Source: Flavobacterium sp. N1994 (GTDB lineage Bacteria > Bacteroidota > Bacteroidia > Flavobacteriales > Flavobacteriaceae). From it: a DNA stretch of 64,000 bases. The translations under genes were made by a program, and so were the position numbers. The notes beneath the pieces are model-generated. The model did no database searches. It was not told where the DNA came from and saw only the letters and a program-made list of their open reading frames with translations. Below are positions 1-8,561 of this stretch, one piece after another. Numbering within the stretch: the first letter of the stretch is position 1; each line of letters opens with the position of its first letter. The DNA is taken from positions 1,178,001 to 1,242,000 of the forward strand of contig NZ_CP109999.1 of the NCBI RefSeq assembly GCF_025947145.1, given 5' to 3'.

Positions 1-511
1 CTTCCCCATAAAACTCAAACCATTCAGGATAATTGGGGATACCTCGCCAAGCTGTCATTCGCCAAACGTGACCACAGCCTACAAAGCTTTTTACTTGTTG
101 CGGAATTTCGTTGGTAGTACTATTTTGAAACGATTGTTTACTCCAAAATATTCGAGCTGCTATCAATCCGCAATCTCGATTTTTTTCAAAATAATCGATT
201 ATAATTTCAATTGGATTTTCAACTAAAAAATGAGCGTCGTCGTCAAGAGAAATGGCAAAATCAGCATCCGTTTCATTGAGCATTTTATTTCTGCAATAAA
301 TGTATCCTTTGGAAATGGGATTCCTTTTTAGTTCAACTTCTGGAAAAAGAGTCGCGATTTGCTTATAAGTATCGTCGTTTGAACCATCATCAAAAACAAC
401 ACATCCAACATTGGGTCCAAGTAAATACTTTATTTTGTTGAGTGAATAAAGTAATTCATCACACCGATTTTTAGTTGAAATTAATATTGAGATTTTATAA
501 ACACTCTTCAC
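1..511 (-). CDS. Glycosyltransferase family 2, 3' end outside window
   Basis: This is the N-terminal 170 codons of a GT-A fold glycosyltransferase; the rest lies left of the window. The start KSVYKISILISTKNR is the usual GT2 opening strand, followed by VVFDDGSNDDT and the metal-binding stretch SLDDDAHF (DxD-like). The start chosen is a GTG at 509-511. It shares four bases (GTGA) with the stop codon of the upstream WbsX-type gene, so the two are probably translationally coupled. There is no in-frame ATG near the start. It probably transfers a nucleotide-activated sugar in assembly of the same glycan as its neighbours. The acceptor and donor cannot be read from the sequence. Confidence 0.85.
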   Translation of the reverse strand, partial: MKSVYKISILISTKNRCDELLYSLNKIKYLLGPNVGCVVFDDGSNDDTYKQIATLFPEVELKRNPISKGYIYCRNKMLNETDADFAISLDDDAHFLVENPIEIIIDYFEKNRDCGLIAARIFWSKQSFQNSTTNEIPQQVKSFVGCGHVWRMTAWRGIPNYPEWFEFYGE

Positions 512-1605
512 GAATTCTGGAATTTTTTAATTTGTTCCAAATTTTGAAATCCTGTTTTTAAATCGGGCTCAAGGTAATTTCCTTCTGCCCATTCGTTCCA
601 TGCTTTAATGAAAATTATTTTCTCCTCGTCTTTGTAGTTTTTGATTCTTTCATAACAGTTCATTAAATTTTCATAAAACAATTCCGGTTCACTGTCAACT
701 ATAACTTGCCCTTTGTAAATACTTCTTGGCGTATGATCCCAATTGGGAACACAACTGGGAAAGAATTTTATGTCTTTAGGAACATTTGAATAATTGCTTG
801 CAGCCACTATTTGTTTGTGAGTGTATATATTTTTGATTTTATAAGCACTATACTTAATCTGATTCCATTTTTTATCTAGAATCTTTTTGGTAAGCTTATC
901 CAATATGCCATATTTAACCCTCATAAAAAGGTGACTTGGAGATGGCGGGGTCAACGCTTGAAATCCTTTTTCTTTATATGGAAAGTCAAAATGCTGATAG
1001 GCAATAAAATAAATTCCCTCTAAACCATTTTCTTTGGCCAATTTATTCCATAAGTCTATAAATTGATTGGAGTCTGGCAGTCCCGTTGGGTTGTATATAA
1101 CAAAGATAGGTTTATTATCTATCCTCATATAACGTTCATCCTTAAAAGCTGGCAATAATTCGTTAAAGTGATTGATATAATCTTGTTCTCCAGGATAAGT
1201 TTGTTCCATTAAGATTCTCTCATACAAATCGCCATAAGCGACTCCACCCCATCTAATATTAACCCAAGCCAGACAAAATCCCAAATCTGGACTTTTGGTT
1301 TTCATAACTTCTTGAAAGGGCATTTCGAGTAATCGTTTTCCGTCACCAAACCAATAGTGCCAATAACAAAATCCATCAATGCCGTATTCTTTAGCCATTT
1401 TGGCTTGCTGTTCCCGAACTTCTGGAATTCTCAAATCATAATATCCTAAATCAGCTGGGACTTTTGGTTGATCATGGCCTTTAAATAAGGGTTTAGCTTT
1501 TCCAACATTCGTCCATTCTGTAAAACCTTTTCCCCACCACTCATCGTTTTCAGCAACGGGATGAAATTGTGGCAAATAATAAGCGATTACTCTAGCTTTA
1601 CTCAT
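508..1605 (-). CDS. WbsX-family glycosyltransferase / GH99-like protein
   Basis: A 365-residue protein of the WbsX family (Pfam Glyco_tran_WbsX), common in O-antigen and capsule loci and structurally related to GH99 (beta/alpha)8 barrels. Visible family signatures are the opening VIAYYLPQFHP at residues 6-16, WGKGFTEW (about 24-31), the aromatic block FCYWHYWF (79-86) and the C-terminal IKAWNEWAEGNYLEP. It is full length and has no signal peptide, so it is probably cytoplasmic or peripheral. The family is annotated as glycosyltransferase, but the enzymatic reaction is poorly established and a glycosidase-like role is possible. The gene overlaps the downstream GT2 by four bases. Confidence 0.85.
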   Translation of the reverse strand: MSKARVIAYYLPQFHPVAENDEWWGKGFTEWTNVGKAKPLFKGHDQPKVPADLGYYDLRIPEVREQQAKMAKEYGIDGFCYWHYWFGDGKRLLEMPFQEVMKTKSPDLGFCLAWVNIRWGGVAYGDLYERILMEQTYPGEQDYINHFNELLPAFKDERYMRIDNKPIFVIYNPTGLPDSNQFIDLWNKLAKENGLEGIYFIAYQHFDFPYKEKGFQALTPPSPSHLFMRVKYGILDKLTKKILDKKWNQIKYSAYKIKNIYTHKQIVAASNYSNVPKDIKFFPSCVPNWDHTPRSIYKGQVIVDSEPELFYENLMNCYERIKNYKDEEKIIFIKAWNEWAEGNYLEPDLKTGFQNLEQIKKFQNS

Positions 1606-1646
1606 TTTAATGATATAATGATTTGTATTTTTATTTAATGAATGAT

Positions 1647-2273
1647 TTACTTTAGATTCTTGATCACTTTAGCTGGCATTCCGGCAGCAACAGAATTATC
1701 TGGGATATCTTTTGTGACAACGGCATTTGAACCAATAATACAGTTTTCTCCGATAGTGACACCTGGCATTATTACAACCCCTTCGCCAACCCAAACATTA
1801 TTCTTGATTTTGACACTACCTTTACTTATTAGTGGTCTTTTGGAAGGTTGTAATTTAATCATGCCATCAGAAGTATCGCCGTGATGATGATCTGTAATAT
1901 AAATTCGACTGGCAAATAGACAATTATCTCCAATTTCAACAGAATTGATACAGCCAATATGAATATCTGTATTAAAAATTACGTTGTTCCCTATTTTTAT
2001 ACTAGGTTGGAAAGTGTCATTTTCATATTTGTCCCAAGCTTCAATTCTGAATCTGTCTAGAGCGATAAAATTATCTCCAATTTCTATATACTTAGGATTA
2101 AATACTCTACTGTCTTTCCCAATAGTAAATTTAACGCCCACTTTTTTGAACTTTTGCTTTAATTCGTCTCTTTCATATTTAGCCTTTTCATGTATAATGA
2201 AATTGATGAATCTAATTAAAGGCCTTATAAAAAAAAGGATGATTTTTTTTACCATTTTATTTATTCTAAGCAT
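1647..2273 (-). CDS. Left-handed beta-helix (hexapeptide repeat) acyltransferase
   Basis: A 208-residue WbbJ/LbH-type acyltransferase. From about residue 55 it shows successive I-G-x-N/x-V-x-I hexapeptide turns, a YITDHHH segment typical of the catalytic His region, and the family C-terminus VAAGMPAKVIKN. Such enzymes usually O- or N-acetylate sugars from acetyl-CoA in the cytoplasm. The gene follows an RffA-type transaminase, so N-acetylation of the new amino sugar is one option. O-acetylation of the glycan is the other. The ATG at 2273 overlaps the rffA-like stop by 13 bp. A second ATG at 2255 would remove the overlap and also leaves a basic MVKKII start, so the start is uncertain. Confidence 0.85.
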   Translation of the reverse strand: MLRINKMVKKIILFFIRPLIRFINFIIHEKAKYERDELKQKFKKVGVKFTIGKDSRVFNPKYIEIGDNFIALDRFRIEAWDKYENDTFQPSIKIGNNVIFNTDIHIGCINSVEIGDNCLFASRIYITDHHHGDTSDGMIKLQPSKRPLISKGSVKIKNNVWVGEGVVIMPGVTIGENCIIGSNAVVTKDIPDNSVAAGMPAKVIKNLK

Positions 2274-3385
2274 TTAACTAATCGATTTATATCATTAATT
2301 TCTAATTCATAAAAAAATGGAAGCCTTACTAGACAATCTGAAAATCTATCAGTGTTGGGTAATATTCTGCCATCGTGTTTATCTTTATAATAATCGCTTG
2401 AATGCAATGAAATATAATGAAAAACCGAATGAAATCCATTTTCTTTTAAACGGGTAATCAAATCAGACCGTGATGCTAAATCGGGTAAAACCAAATAAAA
2501 CATATGAGCATTATTGGTTGCATAATCTGGAAAAACTGGTAATTGAATACTACTGTTATTGAGCTTTTGAAAGGCATCCATATAAGTTTTCCACAAAAGT
2601 TTTCTTCGATTTTGGATGTCATTTAAGTTTTCTAATTGAGCCCATAAAAAAGCCGCAATAATTTCTGAAGGCAAAAAAGAGGACCCAATATCTATCCAAC
2701 CGTATTTGTTCACTTCTCCTCTAAAAAACTCCGCTCTATTAGTTCCTTTTTCCCAAATAACTTCTGCTCTTTGCACAAATTTAGAATCGTTTATGGCTAA
2801 TAATCCGCCTTCCCCTGAAATGATATTTTTTGTTTCATGAAAAGAAAATGCGGCCATATGACCAATACCTCCTAATGGTTTTTTTTCGCCATTACTACTG
2901 ATGTAATAACTATCAATAGCTTGAGCGGCATCTTCAATAACCAGTAAATTATATTTATTGGCTAAAGTCATTATAGCATCCATATCACAAGCTACACCAG
3001 CGTAATGTACCGGAACAATTGCTTTAGTTTTGGAAGTAATTAGTTTTTCAATTTGGGTAACATCTAGGTTTGGATTTGATGCTTCTGAATCGGCAAATAC
3101 AATTTTTGCTCCTTGTCTGATAAAAGCCAATGCTGTAGAAACAAACGTATAACTCGGAATAATTACTTCATCACCTTGCTTAATATCTGCTAAAATAGCA
3201 CACATTTCAAGAGCATCTGTACACGAAGTGGTTAGCAAACACTTTTTAAAACCATATTTATTTTCAAAAAAATCCTGACACAGTTTAGTATACTTACCAT
3301 TACCTGATATTTTACCAGTTCTTACGGCATCTTCAATATACAATGTTTCATTGCCTGATAGGTAAGGTTTATTAAAGGGAATCAT
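2261..3385 (-). CDS. rffA: dTDP-4-amino-4,6-dideoxygalactose transaminase (RffA/WecE-like)
   Basis: A 374-residue PLP-dependent DegT/DnrJ/EryC1 aminotransferase of RffA/WecE type. The start MIPFNKPYLSG, the ED pair at 151-152 in VIEDAAQA, and the Schiff-base lysine K186 in SFHETKNIISGEGG match that subfamily. RffA makes dTDP-Fuc4N (dTDP-4-amino-4,6-dideoxygalactose) from dTDP-4-keto-6-deoxyglucose and glutamate. The next gene encodes a formyltransferase-like protein and the one after it an acyltransferase, which fits an N-acylated 4-amino-4,6-dideoxyhexose in the polymer exported by the Wzm/Wzt pair. The dehydratase that makes the substrate is not in the window. The neighbouring genes are separated by only 2 bp or overlap. 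Confidence 0.9.
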   Translation of the reverse strand: MIPFNKPYLSGNETLYIEDAVRTGKISGNGKYTKLCQDFFENKYGFKKCLLTTSCTDALEMCAILADIKQGDEVIIPSYTFVSTALAFIRQGAKIVFADSEASNPNLDVTQIEKLITSKTKAIVPVHYAGVACDMDAIMTLANKYNLLVIEDAAQAIDSYYISSNGEKKPLGGIGHMAAFSFHETKNIISGEGGLLAINDSKFVQRAEVIWEKGTNRAEFFRGEVNKYGWIDIGSSFLPSEIIAAFLWAQLENLNDIQNRRKLLWKTYMDAFQKLNNSSIQLPVFPDYATNNAHMFYLVLPDLASRSDLITRLKENGFHSVFHYISLHSSDYYKDKHDGRILPNTDRFSDCLVRLPFFYELEINDINRLVKCLE

Positions 3386-3387
3386 AA

Positions 3388-4266
3388 TTATTTAAATCTT
3401 AATTTAAATTTAGTCAAAGGAAATATACTTTTTTTAGTATCCTCATAAAATGCATCTGAAATTTTAATCAATCCCTCTCCGCAGACAATTACTGGTAAAG
3501 AGTCTTCTATAAAAATTACTTTTCCGGGTTGTCGATTTTCTATCACAACATCTTCCACTAGTAATGCATTTTCTATGATAACTATTTCATTATCTAATAA
3601 ACATTTGGCACCAGTAAATGGAAAACCACAGGCATCAATTTTTCGAATTATTTTATCTGAGGATAAATTCCAATTTATAAAATAATCTTCATCATCCAAC
3701 CACAAAGAATAAGTTGCTTCACTCTCATTTTGTTTATATGAAATTAGTGGAATTCCTGTTTCAATAGCGGTTGTTAATTTTAAAACTACACTAACATATA
3801 GTTTGCTAATAATGCTAATAGCTTCATTTATTTTTATTGGATATTGAATTTCAACATCTTCTTGAAATATCAATTCCCCCATATCATATTTTTCAGAAGC
3901 AAAAATGGACGAAACACCAATCTTTTTTTCGCCATTGATTAACATATTCACTAAAGGAGCAAACCCTCGATATTTAGGTAATAATGAATCATGAATTACA
4001 ATTAAATTAGGCAAATCTAACATCCATTTCCATGATATGGCTATATAGTAATGACTTTTAAAAGTGGTAATATCTTTTTCTTCATTTCTAAAAAAATGAA
4101 CAATATCATTTGCTGCACATAGTTCTTTGATCTGATTTGAAAAGTCATTTTTAACTTTATTATCAGTTCCTATGCAGATAAAGTCAATTAAGTTTAGCTT
4201 TTTATTGGCTATTAAACTTTCTACCACATTAAATCCTTTCTCGGACATTAAAAATAAACCTATCAT
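3388..4266 (-). CDS. Sugar N-formyltransferase-like protein (Fmt fold)
   Basis: A 292-residue protein of the formyltransferase superfamily that includes methionyl-tRNA formyltransferase and the dTDP-4-amino-sugar formyltransferases. The signature IHDSLLPKYRG (residues 91-101) supplies the catalytic His92 and the SLLPxYRG loop, and YDMGELI supplies the Asp (D128). The C-terminal part (about 200-292) resembles the Fmt C-terminal beta-barrel. The expected role is transfer of a formyl group from N10-formyltetrahydrofolate to the amine made by the adjacent RffA-type transaminase. One oddity is that the Asn of the usual N-x-H triad is Val90 here, so activity or substrate may differ. It overlaps the upstream glycosyltransferase stop by four bases. 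Confidence 0.75.
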   Translation of the reverse strand: MIGLFLMSEKGFNVVESLIANKKLNLIDFICIGTDNKVKNDFSNQIKELCAANDIVHFFRNEEKDITTFKSHYYIAISWKWMLDLPNLIVIHDSLLPKYRGFAPLVNMLINGEKKIGVSSIFASEKYDMGELIFQEDVEIQYPIKINEAISIISKLYVSVVLKLTTAIETGIPLISYKQNESEATYSLWLDDEDYFINWNLSSDKIIRKIDACGFPFTGAKCLLDNEIVIIENALLVEDVVIENRQPGKVIFIEDSLPVIVCGEGLIKISDAFYEDTKKSIFPLTKFKLRFK

Positions 4267-5543
4267 TGAAGTAAATTTAATTTTAAAATAGAGTTTAAAG
4301 ACGAATTTTCAGAAACTGATTTATAGCTATTATTAGAATAGGATTGATACTCTGATTTTGATAACTCAAAAATTTTCTTAATTCCAAATGCCAAATCTTC
4401 GCTGTCTTTTAGTGATGCCCTATACCCGTTATAGTTATCAATTACCATATTAGTAACGATTCCCATATCAAAACCAACCACCGGAGTACCACAAGCTAAA
4501 GCTTCAGAAACCATCATGGGTCCAGAATCTTCAATGGATGGATTTACAAAGACTTCTACTGCTTGATATAATAGAGATAAAAGTCTGTAATCATTGATAT
4601 AATCAATGTTTTTCATTTCAAAAGTCAAATCCGATAATTCACTCTGAGTTTCTCTTGAAACATTTAAGATTACAATTTTATTCTTTTGCTCCTCAGTTAA
4701 ATTATTTTCCAATATTTTTAATGCTTCCATAAAATACTGGAATCCTTTTCTTTTTGATTTCAAATTTTGAGAGCCACAGAGGATGTAAAATTTATCTTCG
4801 TCAAAGTCAAATACTTGTTTAGCAATATTCCTTTTATTCGGATTAAATTGATCAACATCAATTATGCTATTAATATTCTTAAACTCAATTTGATCTTTAT
4901 ATATTTTTGAATTTTTTGCTTGATTTAAAGTCCATTCCGACATAGAAATTATTTGAAAATTTCCTTTTTTAGCATTATGGAATTTAGTTTCAAAATTTAG
5001 CTTAGCCAAGCCCTTGTTTTTTGCATCAAGTATGGCTGGACAATTAGTACTACATCCGCTAACATAACCCTTACAATCCCATGCATAGTGGCATCCTCCA
5101 GTAAAATGGTTCATATCTACAGCAATCGTATAAACCTTTGATTTAGTTAATTGCTGAATATTTACTATATCCGTTGAATTCATAAACTTATCCGTCATCC
5201 CAACGAAAGTAATTTCAGGAATAAAACCAATTTGATTTAGTAAATGTGCAGGGTCAATATTTTTAGTTTGCTCGTCATCACTTATAAAATGATAATTAGG
5301 ATCAACTTTATTATACTTTCTTAACTGACTTTTTACTATTTTTTGGAGACTGCTTATATACTTGTTTTTAAGTATGGGTTTGTACTTGATAATAAATGGG
5401 TCGCTTTTTGTTTTGTTTTTTACAAGCATGGCTACCTGATGCCCTTCTTCACTATATAATTTGGCTAGTCTGTATATTGCTTCATAAGCACCATTAACAT
5501 CCCCTGTTGAAAGTAATAAAATGTTTTTTTTTACTTTTCCCAT
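4263..5543 (-). CDS. Glycosyltransferase, GT-B fold (GT4-like)
   Basis: A 426-residue GT-B glycosyltransferase. The N-terminal part has STGDVNGAYEAIYRLAKLY, the opening donor/acceptor fold loop, and the C-terminal part has NPSIEDSGPMMVSEALACGTPVVGF, which carries the E-x7-E nucleotide-sugar-binding motif of GT4. A Cys-rich stretch with five closely spaced cysteines (about residues 150-170, around GGCHYAWDCKGYVSGC) is characteristic of a subset of bacterial glycosyltransferases and may bind a metal. The gene overlaps the downstream formyltransferase gene by four bases and the ABC ATPase gene by 13, within an operon with the Wzm/Wzt exporter. Donor and acceptor are not identifiable. Confidence 0.85.
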   Translation of the reverse strand: MGKVKKNILLLSTGDVNGAYEAIYRLAKLYSEEGHQVAMLVKNKTKSDPFIIKYKPILKNKYISSLQKIVKSQLRKYNKVDPNYHFISDDEQTKNIDPAHLLNQIGFIPEITFVGMTDKFMNSTDIVNIQQLTKSKVYTIAVDMNHFTGGCHYAWDCKGYVSGCSTNCPAILDAKNKGLAKLNFETKFHNAKKGNFQIISMSEWTLNQAKNSKIYKDQIEFKNINSIIDVDQFNPNKRNIAKQVFDFDEDKFYILCGSQNLKSKRKGFQYFMEALKILENNLTEEQKNKIVILNVSRETQSELSDLTFEMKNIDYINDYRLLSLLYQAVEVFVNPSIEDSGPMMVSEALACGTPVVGFDMGIVTNMVIDNYNGYRASLKDSEDLAFGIKKIFELSKSEYQSYSNNSYKSVSENSSLNSILKLNLLQ

Positions 5544-6784
5544 TCCATTGGTATTTTAAAGAATCCGTTTTCAACATCTCCTTTTTTAAATTCCTCCTGT
5601 CCGATATCTATTATTTTTAAATTCAATTTTTTGGCAGGAAAATCTAATAACTTAACCTTTGGAACATCAATTGCAAGTCCAATTACATAATTGTTGGCTA
5701 TTAAAATATCTTTAGGAATTCTTATTATCCATGTATTAATTCCAACAAAATTTATTTCTCTTCTTTTAATAAAGATTACATTTTCAAATTTATCCAGTAA
5801 TGAAAAATTCAATCTTAAATTTTCTTCTAGAAAATCATTTTTCAGTTTTAGATGAATAAATATTTCTTGATCTGTAAAAAACTCTGTTACTGCATTAGCT
5901 TCAGAATCTTTGATACTAACTTCTAAAATTTGTGATTTTTTGTTTTTATCCTCTTCAAATTGTATTTCTGATAAATCATCGTCAATTGAATTATTTCTCA
6001 GATAGTAGGTTAAAGAATCTTCTAAATCGCCTGAATGTTTTATTATTCCGTTTTCAAGCACCATTCCTTTGGAGCAAAAGCTTTTTACAGCTGCCATATT
6101 ATGACTTACAAAAAGTACGGTTCTGCCCTGCCCTTTGCTGATATCTCCCATTTTGCCAAGGCATTTTTTTTGAAATTCGGCATCACCAACTGCTAATACT
6201 TCATCAACAATTAAAATTTCACTCTCTAAATGAGCCGCCACAGCAAAAGCTAAACGAACATACATTCCAGAGGAGTATCTTTTTACTGGAGTATCAATAT
6301 ATCTTTCAACTCCAGAAAAATCAATTATTTCTTCGAGCTTTCTTGTGATTTCTTTCTTTCGCATCCCAAGTATTGCCCCATTCAAATAGATATTTTCTTT
6401 TCCTGATAATTCAGGATGAAAACCAGTACCTACTTCGAGTAAACTGGCAATTCTTCCTTTTATTTTAATTTCACCAGTAGTTGGACTAGTAACTCTTGAT
6501 AATAACTTGAGTAATGTACTTTTTCCAGCCCCATTTTTTCCTATAATCCCCACTGCATCACCTTGATTAATTTCAAAGTTGATATCTTTCAAAGACCAAA
6601 CAATATCACTAGTTCCTTTACTACTTCTATCATTAGTTTCTCCAATTTTAAGAAAAGGATCTTCTTTTCCAAGTACTTTAGTTAACCAAAAACGCTCAAT
6701 ATCACGTGATATTGTTCCTGTTCCGATTTGTCCAATCTGATAGGCTTTTGATAAATTTTCAACATGTATAATTGGCTTACTCAT
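5531..6784 (-). CDS. wzt: Polysaccharide ABC exporter ATPase with Wzt-type C-terminal domain
   Basis: A 417-residue ATPase of the Wzt/TagH/KpsT family. Walker A GKNGAGKST is at 82-90, signature SSGMY at 171-175, Walker B LIVDEVLAVGD at about 191-201, and the switch His lies in FVSHNM. The nucleotide-binding domain ends near residue 245. The remaining 170 residues form a beta-rich domain like the Wzt C-terminal domain that recognises the modified non-reducing end of O-polysaccharides. The protein would energise export of a lipid-linked glycan with the permease encoded immediately upstream; their stop and start overlap as TAATG. The carbohydrate-binding extension suggests that a terminal modification, perhaps formylation or acylation by the neighbouring enzymes, gates export. 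Confidence 0.92.
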   Translation of the reverse strand: MSKPIIHVENLSKAYQIGQIGTGTISRDIERFWLTKVLGKEDPFLKIGETNDRSSKGTSDIVWSLKDINFEINQGDAVGIIGKNGAGKSTLLKLLSRVTSPTTGEIKIKGRIASLLEVGTGFHPELSGKENIYLNGAILGMRKKEITRKLEEIIDFSGVERYIDTPVKRYSSGMYVRLAFAVAAHLESEILIVDEVLAVGDAEFQKKCLGKMGDISKGQGRTVLFVSHNMAAVKSFCSKGMVLENGIIKHSGDLEDSLTYYLRNNSIDDDLSEIQFEEDKNKKSQILEVSIKDSEANAVTEFFTDQEIFIHLKLKNDFLEENLRLNFSLLDKFENVIFIKRREINFVGINTWIIRIPKDILIANNYVIGLAIDVPKVKLLDFPAKKLNLKIIDIGQEEFKKGDVENGFFKIPMEWEK

Positions 6785-7653
6785 TAGATGGTATCAACAA
6801 AGGTTTTCTCGGTTTTATTAAAAATAATGATACCGACAATTAAAATTAAAAAAGTAACTAATGCTGAACTTAATAAAGTCATGGCTGTAAACTCTCCTTT
6901 ACCTAAAAAGGCATATCGGAAAGCTTCTATAATTCTAGTCATAGGGTTCAACTCAACTATCCATCCATATCCTTTTTCTCTGGCATAACTCAACGGATAA
7001 ATAACGGTGGTTCCATACATAAGCAACTGAACTCCAAAGGTGACTAAAAATGTTAAATCACGATATTTAGTGGTCATAGCAGTAATAATCAAGCCAAGTC
7101 CTAATCCCAATAATGCCATTAATAACACCAAAATAGGAAATAAAAATATTCCTGATGTAACATGAAAACTCGTTCCCGGTATTGGTTTAAAGTAAAAATA
7201 AATCATCATGAAAATCATCAAAAGTAACTGAACTCCAAAACGGACTAAATTACTAACAACGATACTTAGTGGCATGATTAATCTTGGGAAGTATACTTTT
7301 CCGAAAATATTTGAATTATCTCTGAAAACGGTGCTAGTTTTGGTCAAACAATCAGAGAAATAATTCCATGAAGTAATTCCAGCTAGATAAAAAAGGTATT
7401 TTGGGATTCCATCAGTACTAATACCAGCTAAGTTTCCGAATACGAATGAAAACACAATAGTAGTAAAAATGGGTTGAATGAAAAACCAAAGTGGTCCAAG
7501 AATAGTTTGTTTATAGAAACTAACAAAGTCTCTTTTAACAAAAAGGAACAATAAATCCCTATAATGCCAAAGGTCTCTAAATTTTAAATCAAAAAGCGAA
7601 GTATGTCCTTTGATTATTAAATCCCAATTTTGAGATTGTCCATTATCTTTCAT
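6784..7653 (-). CDS. wzm: Polysaccharide ABC exporter permease
   Basis: A 289-residue ABC-2 type membrane protein of the Wzm/TagG/KpsM family. The N-terminal RDLLFLFVKRDFVSFYKQTILGPLWF is the amphipathic coupling segment and first membrane entry typical of these permeases. Roughly six hydrophobic segments follow, ending at IILIVGIIIFNKTEKTF. It forms the membrane channel for the lipid-linked polysaccharide together with the ATPase encoded just downstream. It is the first gene of the left-hand operon; a promoter-like box TATATTTG lies about 45 bp upstream (7700-7707 on the minus strand). Confidence 0.92.
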   Translation of the reverse strand: MKDNGQSQNWDLIIKGHTSLFDLKFRDLWHYRDLLFLFVKRDFVSFYKQTILGPLWFFIQPIFTTIVFSFVFGNLAGISTDGIPKYLFYLAGITSWNYFSDCLTKTSTVFRDNSNIFGKVYFPRLIMPLSIVVSNLVRFGVQLLLMIFMMIYFYFKPIPGTSFHVTSGIFLFPILVLLMALLGLGLGLIITAMTTKYRDLTFLVTFGVQLLMYGTTVIYPLSYAREKGYGWIVELNPMTRIIEAFRYAFLGKGEFTAMTLLSSALVTFLILIVGIIIFNKTEKTFVDTI

Positions 7654-7699
7654 TACTGCTTTATGGAATTAAAAATATTTGTCATACTATGGTTGGCTA

Positions 7700-7707
7700 C
7701 AAATATA
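7700..7707 (-). promoter_or_regulatory. Candidate -7 box for the wzm operon
   Basis: On the minus strand TATATTTG matches the Bacteroidota -7 consensus TAnnTTTG, about 45 bp upstream of the wzm start. A TTTTTC lies about 18 bp further upstream where the -33 TTG element is expected, so the match is imperfect there. It lies in the 163-bp divergent spacer (7654-7816) between wzm and the plus-strand phosphatase gene. Confidence 0.35.
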
Positions 7708-7790
7708 TAAATTTGAATAGGTGCAGAAAAAGAATTGAATTGATTTATTGGAGAAACTATTAACATTTAGATAAAGTACTTTTATTTGAC

Positions 7791-7798
7791 TAATTTTG
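7791..7798 (+). promoter_or_regulatory. Candidate -7 box for the cpsB-like phosphatase gene
   Basis: TAATTTTG on the plus strand fits the TAnnTTTG consensus and lies 18 bp before the TTG start codon at 7817, implying a very short leader. No good TTG -33 element is visible; TTTAG at 7766-7770 is the nearest candidate. Confidence 0.3.
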
Positions 7799-7816
7799 TA
7801 AACTAAAGACATCATT

Positions 7817-8557
7817 TTGCTACATTTCTTCAAACATAAAAAACCATTTTTAAAAGATTTAATTCCAGATAATTATATTGATATTCATTCTCATTTGTTA
7901 CCTGGAATTGATGATGGGTCTACTTGTATTGAGGACACTACCAGTTATATAAATGGTTTGCAAGAAATTGGATTTAAAAAATTTATCACAACTCCTCACG
8001 TAATGGGTGATGTTTGGAAAAATACCAATGATCAAATTAACGAAAAATTATTGGCTACTATTGCTGAATTAAAGATTCCAAATATTGATAATCGCATGAA
8101 AACTGCAGCTGAATATATGATTGATTCAGAGTTTACTGCTTTATTCAAAAGTAAATCACTACTAACTCTAAAAGATAATTATGTCTTAGTTGAGATATCA
8201 TACTTAAACCCGCCTATTCAATTATTTGAAATTTTATTCGATTTACAGGTAGCAGGCTATCGACCAATTTTAGCCCATCCAGAAAGATATAATTTTTATC
8301 ATAGTTCCTTGGATGAATATAAAAAACTTAAAAATGCTGGATGTTTATTTCAACTTAATATGCTTTCTACAACAGGCTATTATGGTGAAAGAGTATCTAA
8401 AGCAGCTGATTTATTATTGAAAAATGGTTTAATCGATTTTATTGGTTCAGATGTTCATCACAATCGTCACATGGAATACATGCATAAAAGAATTATTTTG
8501 AAAAATTATGAATACTTAACTTCTGCTTTTCAAAATAATTCTCTTTTTGACTTTTAG
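7817..8557 (+). CDS. Tyrosine-protein phosphatase, CpsB/CapC (PHP) family
   Basis: A 246-residue PHP-domain phosphatase of the CpsB/YwqE type, which dephosphorylates the tyrosine-rich tail of polysaccharide co-polymerase kinases. Metal-binding motifs are visible: DIHSHLLPGIDDGS (His24, His26), TTPHVMG, the AHPERY segment near residue 155 and GSDVHH near 214. It is the only plus-strand gene in the window and converges on the Wzc-type kinase with a four-base gap. The start appears to be TTG at 7817, because an in-frame stop lies at 7799-7801 and no ATG precedes the first conserved motif. ATT at 7814 is an alternative. The kinase substrate is most likely the adjacent Wzc. Confidence 0.9.
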   Translation: MLHFFKHKKPFLKDLIPDNYIDIHSHLLPGIDDGSTCIEDTTSYINGLQEIGFKKFITTPHVMGDVWKNTNDQINEKLLATIAELKIPNIDNRMKTAAEYMIDSEFTALFKSKSLLTLKDNYVLVEISYLNPPIQLFEILFDLQVAGYRPILAHPERYNFYHSSLDEYKKLKNAGCLFQLNMLSTTGYYGERVSKAADLLLKNGLIDFIGSDVHHNRHMEYMHKRIILKNYEYLTSAFQNNSLFDF

Positions 8558-8561
8558 TTTT

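Noticed and set aside
1642..2277. Plus-strand reading frames opposite the hexapeptide acyltransferase
   Set aside because: They are hydrophobic shadows of hexapeptide repeats; the minus-strand gene carries the family motifs.
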